This document shows, one piece after another, positions 32,207-37,964 of a stretch of DNA of 48,589 nt. The stretch is from IMG/VR virus record IMGVR_UViG_3300009181_000008, positions 1-48,589 of that record. The stretch is one strand, 5' to 3'. The notes beneath the pieces were generated by a model. That model was not told the origin of the DNA. It did not search any database and saw nothing but the letters and a program-made list of their open reading frames with translations. Position numbers and translations under genes: made by a program. Origin of the DNA: a virus. The stretch's first letter is position 1; each line of letters starts with the position of its first letter.

Positions 32207-32216
32207 GTGTGTATTG
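32204..32216 (-). promoter_or_regulatory. C/A-rich leader before the 178-aa gene
   Basis: Minus strand CAATACACACATG. It is a shorter match to the shared leader, in the 110-base stretch between the 3' end of the CAT tRNA and the ATG. The rest of that stretch holds no gene that I can see. Confidence 0.5.
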
Positions 32217-32316
32217 GTGTAGGCAATCACTTTGACCATCCAGCCACCTACGTCAAGCAGTTTGACCTATATTTCTCATCATTTGTGTAAGTCACTGATA
32301 GCCATGCACATTTAAT

Positions 32317-32392
32317 TGGTGGGCCCACCCGGATTTGAACCGAGAACCAATCCCTTATGAGGGGACTGCTCTAACCATTGAGCTATGGGCCC
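32317..32392 (-). tRNA. tRNA with anticodon CAT, probably tRNA-Ile2 (reads ATA)
   Basis: A canonical 76-base tRNA including an encoded CCA. The acceptor is GGGCCCA/TGGGCCC, the D arm is AGCTCAATGGTTAGAGC, the loop CTCATAA gives anticodon CAT, and the T arm is CTCGG-TTCAAAT-CCGGG. Anticodon CAT could mean elongator Met or lysidine-modified Ile2. The C4-G69 and C5-G68 pairs, the G27-U43 pair and the short D loop match E. coli tRNA-Ile2 better than tRNA-Met, and ATA is abundant in many of the phage's genes. It lies five bases after the stop of the first leftward gene. Confidence 0.88.
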
Positions 32393-32397
32393 GGCAA

Positions 32398-32793
32398 TTA
32401 GTTCTGGTCGCCAGAGCGTATTATTATCGGCCGGCGCTCGCCCATATAGGCCACGCCACGCACGACATTATAATCCACCCATTCAACAGCCGTGGTCAGC
32501 TTGTCTTCGTCATTCTCTTCGTCATCGAACGCCCTGTAGAATGCAGCCACAAGCTTCTCGTAGCTGTAGTATACATGATGCCCATCCATGTCCCATCCAA
32601 TGATCGCATCATCTAGCTCTTCGCGCGGCTCCAGCAGGATGCATCCATGTAAGCCTTCCTCATAGTCGAGCACATCATCGAAGTGTGTTCTGTGCTTTGC
32701 AGGCACATCGCTTCCGAGCTTATTTGCCGGGCTTGTGCTCACCCTTGGCTTTGATTTCGTTTTGGTTTTTTTGTGTTTGCGTCGTTGTGTCAT
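32398..32793 (-). CDS. Hypothetical early protein, first gene of the leftward operon (131 aa)
   Basis: Family not recognised. The start at 32793 gives MTQRRKHKKTKTKSKPR, a very basic disordered tail. The rest is acidic (a DDEENDEDK cluster near residue 90) with Tyr/Trp-rich beta-like segments (GWDMDGHHVYYSYEKLVAAF). The opposite charges of the two parts suggest a nucleic-acid- or protein-binding adaptor. It is divergent from the nuclease-like gene at 32824, with only 30 bases between the two ATGs, where any early promoter must overlap coding sequence. I cannot identify one with confidence. Confidence 0.65.
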   Translation of the reverse strand: MTQRRKHKKTKTKSKPRVSTSPANKLGSDVPAKHRTHFDDVLDYEEGLHGCILLEPREELDDAIIGWDMDGHHVYYSYEKLVAAFYRAFDDEENDEDKLTTAVEWVDYNVVRGVAYMGERRPIIIRSGDQN

Positions 32794-32823
32794 TGCGGTT
32801 CTATCCAGATCTAATCGTTGCAT

Positions 32824-33315
32824 ATGTCCATCCCAATATATGAGAGTAATTCAGATCGGCAGCGGCAGCAGGATGTCATAACCTTTGTATCAGCTCAGTG
32901 GCTGTGCGTGGCCGTTCCGTCAGCGCCAATGGCTCAGCACGACTACGCTCTATGTCGCCACGACCACAAGGATGACCGGCTATATGCCCACGCCTACGTG
33001 GAGATCAAATGCCGGTCAGAGCACAGGCAGGATTATTGGCTGTCCAAGGCCAAGTGGGATTACCTCATGGACCTGAGCAATACAACCGACAGGCCGGCCT
33101 TCGTTGTCATTCATTGTGCCAAGACCGACAAGGTCAGGTATGCCAAGGTTGGGGTTGAGCAATACTATCCCAAGGTCATCCAAGCTGGCAGGACTGACCG
33201 GCCAGATGATCCCAATGCTATCGAGGATATGGTCGTCTTACCTATGTCTCGATTTAGGTGCCTAGGATGCCTCAGGAAGCCAGATCAGCATATAGATGAG
33301 CTTACTACCGGATAG
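32824..33315 (+). CDS. PD-(D/E)XK-like phage nuclease (163 aa)
   Basis: Counting from the ATG at 32824, residues 39-62 contain HDYALCR (Asp40), then AHAYVEIKCR with Glu60-Ile-Lys62. This is the D...ExK core of small PD-(D/E)XK nucleases carried by phages, followed by the usual basic helix (HRQDYWLSKAKWDYLMDL) and a strand (AFVVIHC). The C-terminus has a possible zinc pair (CLGC). Such enzymes cut DNA or branched intermediates; the exact substrate is unknown. It is a lone rightward gene, divergent from the early operon and convergent with the HTH protein at 33529. A TTG at 32818 is an alternative start. Confidence 0.6.
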   Translation: MSIPIYESNSDRQRQQDVITFVSAQWLCVAVPSAPMAQHDYALCRHDHKDDRLYAHAYVEIKCRSEHRQDYWLSKAKWDYLMDLSNTTDRPAFVVIHCAKTDKVRYAKVGVEQYYPKVIQAGRTDRPDDPNAIEDMVVLPMSRFRCLGCLRKPDQHIDELTTG

Positions 33316-33528
33316 TGCCTAGCTTGACGTCCTGAGCCGATTAGAATTGAGTCAGGGATAGATATAACGCGTGACCCCCTGCTGGTAGCCTCTTAAAGAA
33401 GACCCCTGTGTCAAGTAGCTAACTGTCCACGGCGCCGGTTAGGTATGCTTTATGTTCAAGATCACACTAGACATAATACCCGTTGTGCGAAATCGGCTGC
33501 TATCCCGACGTTGACCGGCGCCAGTTGG
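33316..33528. other. Non-coding region between convergent genes, with inverted repeat
   Basis: There is no gene in these 213 bases. They contain a nine-base inverted repeat, GGCGCCGGT at 33431-33439 and ACCGGCGCC at 33514-33522, and a smaller TGACC...GGTCA repeat around the second arm. No hairpin with a U tract was found, so termination of the two flanking genes is not explained. A packaging (pac or cos) or regulatory site is possible, since the region borders the terminase genes. Confidence 0.5.
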
Positions 33529-34149
33529 TCATGCTGAAGGGGGCGGGGGGGGTCGATCGTTGATGTCTGTCCCTAGGGCTGACGGGTTGATAGACTCATC
33601 CTTTATTTCCAAAAAAGACCCCTTGGGATCCTTAGCCCAATTCAGGAATTTGGCCGTATCCTCCGGCTTGACGGACTCAAATTCCGCGTCGAGCACGACC
33701 TCCTTGGACCTACGCAGGTCAGCCCCCCTAGATTTTAGCAATTTGTCGAGTGAGGCATGGTCTACCGTGAAACGGTGTTCGACCACCGCCTGAGGTTGGT
33801 CCTGAAGGGTCTGGATCTTGTCAATGGCGATGCCCATGGCGATTGGGATCTGGGAGACGTGTAAGTTGTCCAGCTCGTCGACTAGCTTCTGGCTCGCCTG
33901 TTGGACAAAGCTTTTGAGGTTGCGGACGGTGGCCGCCTTGAACTCGTCATTCAGGCCGGTTGCCTCCGGCATGCTCCTTTTGATGGCCATGACGTTGTTG
34001 GGGGACATGCGCTGAGACTTGGCGATGTCGTCGATCGCAACCCCCGACCTTAGCAGCTCCCTGACAGCCAACTTGCGCTCTTCGCCTATCCGGGACGCGT
34101 TGTGGTCCGAGCTGGGGCTCGTATCCAGTCTTTCATTATCATTTGACAT
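33529..34149 (-). CDS. Putative terminase small subunit / HTH protein (206 aa)
   Basis: The start at 34149 gives MSNDNERLDTS. Residues about 28-60 form a helix-turn-helix (VRELLRSGVAIDDIAKSQRM, then SPNNVMAIKR), as in small terminase subunits that bind pac/cos DNA. A helical oligomerisation segment follows (LKSFVQQASQKLVDELDNL). The C-terminus is disordered and ends in five prolines encoded by a G8 run on the plus strand (33543-33550). Small terminase genes usually sit just before, and in the same direction as, the large subunit; here the gene is divergent and four genes away, so a transcriptional regulator is the main alternative. The frame could open further upstream but that would run into the RusA start. 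Confidence 0.5.
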   Translation of the reverse strand: MSNDNERLDTSPSSDHNASRIGEERKLAVRELLRSGVAIDDIAKSQRMSPNNVMAIKRSMPEATGLNDEFKAATVRNLKSFVQQASQKLVDELDNLHVSQIPIAMGIAIDKIQTLQDQPQAVVEHRFTVDHASLDKLLKSRGADLRRSKEVVLDAEFESVKPEDTAKFLNWAKDPKGSFLEIKDESINPSALGTDINDRPPPPPSA

Positions 34150-34190
34150 GGGATGGGATCGTCCTGATATTTTGCCACATGTCAAACGAT
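34138..34190. promoter_or_regulatory. Divergent promoter/operator: inverted repeat spanning two start codons
   Basis: ATCATTTGACAT (34138-34149) and ATGTCAAACGAT (34179-34190) match as an inverted repeat at 11 of 12 positions, and each arm contains the start codon of the gene it enters. The left arm supplies TTGACA (34143-34148). Seventeen bases on is GATATT (34166-34171), a fair sigma70 -10. Transcription from it would begin at or near the RusA ATG (34179), giving a leaderless message. Promoter and operator roles are inferred. Confidence 0.55.
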
Positions 34191-34676
34191 GAGCTGATTG
34201 ACCGAGACCCTCTTCGGCTAAATTTCATCTGCAACATCGAGCCGATCAGGACGACACACCAAGCCGACCTGCGGATACTGCGCACCAAGGACGGTAGGCA
34301 GTTTATCGGCAAGACGTCGAAATCGAAGATTAAGCACTGGGGCGAAGAGTTTGCCACGCGCGTCCGCAGGTTTAAGCCAGACCGGCCACTTGAAGGCCCT
34401 TTATGGCTCAGGCTGGTCTTCGCCTTCCCGCTGAACAAGGGAGACAAGGCCAAGAGCCTTCCTCACCCGGTAAAGCCAGATTGGGATAACCTTCCTAAGA
34501 CCGTCTGCGATGTGATGACCAAAGAAGGCTTCTGGCATGATGACGCCCAGATCGTTTTCGGCCAAGTGGTTAAGTGCCGTCACAGCCAGCCGTTCATAGG
34601 CATCAAGGTCTGCTCGGCCCCGTGGATAGATGAAGCTTTCGTCAACGCTCTCTATGACTCCCATAATACAGACTGA
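34179..34676 (+). CDS. rusA: RusA-like Holliday junction resolvase (165 aa)
   Basis: Carries the RusA signature: HPVKPDWDNLPKTVCDVM, with Asp101, Asp103 and Lys107, followed by GFWHDDAQI with Asp121/Asp122. These acidic residues bind the metals that cut four-way junctions. Family length is about 120-160 residues. The ATG at 34179 is chosen over the TTG at 34143; it lies just after a sigma70-like -10. It is the first gene of the rightward operon leading into the packaging genes, and resolves branched DNA before packaging or during recombination with ERF and the exonuclease. Confidence 0.9.
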   Translation: MSNDELIDRDPLRLNFICNIEPIRTTHQADLRILRTKDGRQFIGKTSKSKIKHWGEEFATRVRRFKPDRPLEGPLWLRLVFAFPLNKGDKAKSLPHPVKPDWDNLPKTVCDVMTKEGFWHDDAQIVFGQVVKCRHSQPFIGIKVCSAPWIDEAFVNALYDSHNTD

Positions 34677-35130
34677 GAAGGAGCTGATAGCTCGCTATGG
34701 ATTGCCTCGAGATGAGATGATCCGCTTCCGACGCGAGAAACTCAGTCCCATCGCCGACTGGAACCGCGTCAGGCAAGGGGACAAGCCTGAGCACATGTGC
34801 CCAATAGAATTTACGGAAGCCGGTATGGCAAAGGTATTAGATCATTTCAAGATAAGCCTCAAGCCGCAGGATAGCTGGCCTAAGACCGCCATAGTGTCTC
34901 GAACCAATTGGCCAAACCATAAGCTCATGACAGTCTTGATCGACGGCAAGAGCCATAACGTCATAGTAGCCAATGCTAGGCTTTTCTATCCGGGCGCCGA
35001 GGTAAAGGTGGACCGCAAGGGCGGCCAGCTAATCTGCTCGCAACGTCCAGAAAGCGCACACAAACTTTTTTCCACCATCCAACGCAAGCAACATGAAGAA
35101 ACCATACAACAGCAACAAGGAAAGCGGTAG
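34654..35130 (+). CDS. Hypothetical protein (158 aa)
   Basis: Family not recognised. Begins MTPIIQTEKELIARYGLP; an ATG at 34630 would add eight residues and increase the overlap with rusA. The first 45 residues look like a small helical DNA-binding unit (ELIARYGLPRDEMIRFRRE). The C-terminal part has strands (TVLIDGKSHNVIVANARLFY) and a Gln-rich basic tail. It overlaps rusA by 23 bases and the next small gene by 38, so it is co-translated. The role is unknown. Confidence 0.65.
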   Translation: MTPIIQTEKELIARYGLPRDEMIRFRREKLSPIADWNRVRQGDKPEHMCPIEFTEAGMAKVLDHFKISLKPQDSWPKTAIVSRTNWPNHKLMTVLIDGKSHNVIVANARLFYPGAEVKVDRKGGQLICSQRPESAHKLFSTIQRKQHEETIQQQQGKR

Positions 35131-35263
35131 CCACGAGAAGTCTGAGTCCAATCGGTACGAGGGCTACGAGAAGAAGCAGAAGGGCTACTCTGATAAGGAG
35201 AAGTCTGAGGGCAAAGGCAGCGGGACCGGTAAAAGCTGGAAGGGCTTTAAGGGCTGCAAGTAA
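35093..35263 (+). CDS. Small Lys/Gly/Ser/Glu-rich protein (56 aa)
   Basis: A 56-residue frame of low complexity, starting MKKPYNSNKESGSHEKSESN and ending SWKGFKGCK, with repeated GY-E-K-K motifs. It overlaps the previous gene by 38 bases, and its stop directly abuts the TTG start of the next gene. It is probably disordered, so function cannot be read from sequence. It is real if the TTG start downstream is, because it then fills the operon without gaps. Confidence 0.5.
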   Translation: MKKPYNSNKESGSHEKSESNRYEGYEKKQKGYSDKEKSEGKGSGTGKSWKGFKGCK

Positions 35264-36118
35264 TTGGGAGCCAACTTTACATTCACAGGCCAGACGAATA
35301 ATCGAGCTGGCGGCGGCAGATGGTGGGATGACAATAGTCAGAATTCCTCCGGCCGCAATTACGTAGAAAAGCCCCAAGGGCCAACCGCTTCACCAATTCC
35401 CAAGCTGGCGCCCGAGCCGGCCGTAAAAAGGCCCGACCCTGAGCCGGAAGATACTAGCCCGGACACGGCCGAGGCCATGTACAAGCTTTTCCACGCCGAC
35501 GAGATATCGTTAAGGGCAAAGCAAATGGCGGAAGAGGCGACAGCAAACGCCAGATACAGGCAAGCCTTAGAAAATCAGCGGAAATCAATAGACTCGGTGG
35601 CTGGGCTCAGGGGCGCCTTCAATTCGCCGATCAACCAGCTAGGAGGCATACAGTCTCCGATCAATAAGCTGGCAGGATACCAGTCCCCGGTAAACCAGCT
35701 TGGTGGATTTCAATCCCCGATAAACGACTTATATAGCGGAAGCACCGTCCCGATATCTCGGATAGGAGATACCGTTGAGCAGCACATGCAGATTGCGGAA
35801 AATAGCGGCAAAAGGCAGCATAGTTACGCCATAGGAAAAAGGTACCGCGCTGGTAAAAATAAAAACAATGGCGTCCTTGCGGACGCCAGACGCATCGCGA
35901 TGGGCGACCATATGCCCGGAATGGGGATGTTTGTCGTTGGGCCGGCGGACTATAGCCAGTCTTTCACATTTAAAGGATCTCACCCGATGACAGGAGTTTT
36001 CACCGCCGGGAAAGCGGGACATCCAGCCGGAGTTGGTGGAGAGGATCCGATGAAGAGGTCTATGAATAGGTTATTCTGGTCAAGCTTCCCCGGGGGATCA
36101 GGAGGCTACTCTCCGTGA
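35264..36118 (+). CDS. Hypothetical protein with four 10-residue repeats, before the large terminase (284 aa)
   Basis: Family not recognised. TTG is used as start (MGANFTFTGQTNN), immediately after the preceding stop; no in-frame ATG occurs in the first 70 codons. Residues 1-75 are Pro/Gly/Asn-rich and disordered, 75-115 are helical, and 119-158 hold four copies of a 10-residue unit with core SPINQLGG. The C-terminal half is Gly/Met/Phe-rich. It overlaps the terminase start by four bases (GTGA). A head or packaging accessory protein is possible from position. Confidence 0.6.
   Translation: MGANFTFTGQTNNRAGGGRWWDDNSQNSSGRNYVEKPQGPTASPIPKLAPEPAVKRPDPEPEDTSPDTAEAMYKLFHADEISLRAKQMAEEATANARYRQALENQRKSIDSVAGLRGAFNSPINQLGGIQSPINKLAGYQSPVNQLGGFQSPINDLYSGSTVPISRIGDTVEQHMQIAENSGKRQHSYAIGKRYRAGKNKNNGVLADARRIAMGDHMPGMGMFVVGPADYSQSFTFKGSHPMTGVFTAGKAGHPAGVGGEDPMKRSMNRLFWSSFPGGSGGYSP
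35618..35737 (+). repeat. Four tandem 30-bp (10-residue) repeats
   Basis: Units start at 35618, 35648, 35678 and 35708 and encode FNSPINQLGG, IQSPINKLAG, YQSPVNQLGG and FQSPINDLYS. The DNA has diverged more than the protein, so the repeat is kept by selection on the peptide. Collagen-like or solenoid structure is not indicated; it may be a series of short binding motifs. Confidence 0.85.
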
Positions 36119-37755
36119 GCTTTGAGCAGATCAACATAGGGAGCAAGGAGTCGCCGTTGATGGTGACTAAGCACCCAATAATACACACCCCATCTAGGGA
36201 TGACGTTGTTGATCTTGCGCGCGAGATGGGAGCTGAAGCTACGCTTGAGATACTAAAGCGGCGCGAGGAGAAGATAAAAGCAGAAGAACTAGACCCTTAC
36301 AGGCACGGCTACGAGCCGGATCATTGGCGCGAAGCCGATCAGCTGCTTATGTCTGGAAATGAGCTACTCATAATGGGAGGCAACCGAGCCGGAAAGACCG
36401 AGTACGCCGCCAAGCGAATAATGCAGCTACTGTGCAGCAGGCCTAATTCTAGGGTCTGGTGCCTACACACGACGTCGCAAACATCCATCCAGATGCAGCA
36501 GGCTGTGATCTGGAAGTATATGCCACCTGAGTACAAGAGCGCGAAAAAAACTAAGGTCACAAACATCCAGTACTCACAGAAAAATGGGTTTACCGACGCC
36601 ACGTTTGTTCTCCCAAACAGGTCGCAGATATTCTTCATGAACTACGGTCAGGAGAAGAAGGTCATTGAAGGCGGAGAACCTGACATGATCTGGTGCGATG
36701 AGCTTGTGCCGCCTGACTGGGTTGAAACTTTACGATACCGATTGGTAACAAGGTCAGGTAAAATGATACTCACCTTCACGCCCATCACTGGCTACACGCC
36801 GGTCGTTAAGGAGTATGTCGCCGGGTGCCGGTTTAAAAAGACCCTTAAGGCAGACCTGCTACCAGACACTCAAAATGTCCCAAACATACCCAAGGGACAT
36901 ATGCCGTACACCGCCGCGTGTATAAAAGGGTCCGCCAATGTTATCTGGTTCCACTCGATACTTAACAGCTACTCCCCCTTTGAACAAATCAAGCTAGCCC
37001 TCCGAGGTCGAGGGCCGTACGAAGTTAAAATACGAGCATACGGATGGGCCGAGTCTCTGTCGGGATCTCAGTTCCCTAGGTTCGGAGAGCCCAACATCAT
37101 ACCAGACGACAAGGTACCTAAAGAGGGGACGAATTACATGGCGGTCGACCCGGCCGGAGCCAGAAACTGGTTCATGTGCTGGATGCGGGTAGACAAGCAG
37201 GGCAACAGGTATGTCTATCGGGAATGGCCAGACATAAGCATGGGCGAATGGGCTCTCAATGGCGAGAAGCCAGACGGTAAGCCCGGCCCAGCGCAACGGC
37301 AGGGCGCCGGCATGGGTGTGATAGAAATGAAAGAGCACATCAGGTCATTTGAAACTGAGGAAGAAATCTTTGAGCGATACATTGACCCAAGGGCCGGCAA
37401 CTCCACCGCGATAAATAAAGAGGGCGGAGTCACCCTTATCCAACTTTTAGAAGACGAGCCAAACCCAATGTGGTTCACCCCTGCAGCTGGCTTAAGGCTG
37501 GAAGAAGGGATTGGCATCTTGAATGACTGGTTCTCCTACGACCAGAATAACCCGATTAGCGCCGTCAATCAGCCCAAGCTCTACATAGCTGAAAGCTGCA
37601 TTAACACCATATGGTGCCTGAGGGAGTGGACGGGCTTAGATGGCGAAAAGGGATCAAGCAAGGACCCGATAGATGTCCTGCGATACCTCGCCGTCATGCA
37701 GCCAAACTACGCCGACGATAACTCGTACAAAGCCCTAGGCGGGGGAAGCTATTAA
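36115..37755 (+). CDS. terL: Terminase large subunit (546 aa)
   Basis: The DNA-packaging motor. ATPase: Walker A GGNRAGKT (88-95) and Walker B DMIWCDE (190-196), with the coupling stretch LTFTPITG near 219-226. Nuclease: first acidic strand MAVDPAG (Asp345), second acid in RYIDPRAG (near 424), third in DPIDVLRY close to the C-terminus. Length fits the family. It starts with GTG in a GTGA overlap with the preceding gene. It would dock on the portal encoded one gene downstream. The small subunit is not its direct neighbour (see 33529-34149). Confidence 0.95.
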   Translation: MSFEQINIGSKESPLMVTKHPIIHTPSRDDVVDLAREMGAEATLEILKRREEKIKAEELDPYRHGYEPDHWREADQLLMSGNELLIMGGNRAGKTEYAAKRIMQLLCSRPNSRVWCLHTTSQTSIQMQQAVIWKYMPPEYKSAKKTKVTNIQYSQKNGFTDATFVLPNRSQIFFMNYGQEKKVIEGGEPDMIWCDELVPPDWVETLRYRLVTRSGKMILTFTPITGYTPVVKEYVAGCRFKKTLKADLLPDTQNVPNIPKGHMPYTAACIKGSANVIWFHSILNSYSPFEQIKLALRGRGPYEVKIRAYGWAESLSGSQFPRFGEPNIIPDDKVPKEGTNYMAVDPAGARNWFMCWMRVDKQGNRYVYREWPDISMGEWALNGEKPDGKPGPAQRQGAGMGVIEMKEHIRSFETEEEIFERYIDPRAGNSTAINKEGGVTLIQLLEDEPNPMWFTPAAGLRLEEGIGILNDWFSYDQNNPISAVNQPKLYIAESCINTIWCLREWTGLDGEKGSSKDPIDVLRYLAVMQPNYADDNSYKALGGGSY

Positions 37756-37757
37756 CC

Positions 37758-37964
37758 ATGATTACCGTGCCTGCGGGAACCCCGCCCCTGCTGCGCCTCA
37801 CAGAGGCGAACCAGATATTTAACCTTAGCAAGTCTACCCTTCTTCGCCTTCGGCGCAAAGGGGTGCTTAAAACGTACAGGACATCCGGAGGGCAATTCAT
37901 GTTCTACCGGGACGACCTGATCGATCATATTTCCAAAAACACCAATGGCGCAAATCAAGTATAA
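37758..37964 (+). CDS. Excisionase/MerR-like small HTH protein (68 aa)
   Basis: Residues 9-60 follow the excisionase-type winged HTH pattern: LLRLTEANQIFNLSKSTLLR, then RKGVLKTYRTSGGQFMFYRDDL, with the wing between the two strands. Such proteins bind DNA as architectural factors or regulators. It starts two bases after the terminase stop and overlaps the portal start by 20 bases, so it is coupled to both. No integrase exists in this genome, so an excisionase role is unlikely. Late-gene regulation or a packaging-linked role are alternatives. Confidence 0.75.
   Translation: MITVPAGTPPLLRLTEANQIFNLSKSTLLRLRRKGVLKTYRTSGGQFMFYRDDLIDHISKNTNGANQV

Noticed and set aside
33543-33550. Run of eight G as a programmed frameshift site in the TerS-like gene
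   Set aside because: It encodes prolines at the very C-terminus, seven codons before the stop; no alternative frame continues usefully. It is more likely a disordered tail, though homopolymer length may be misread.
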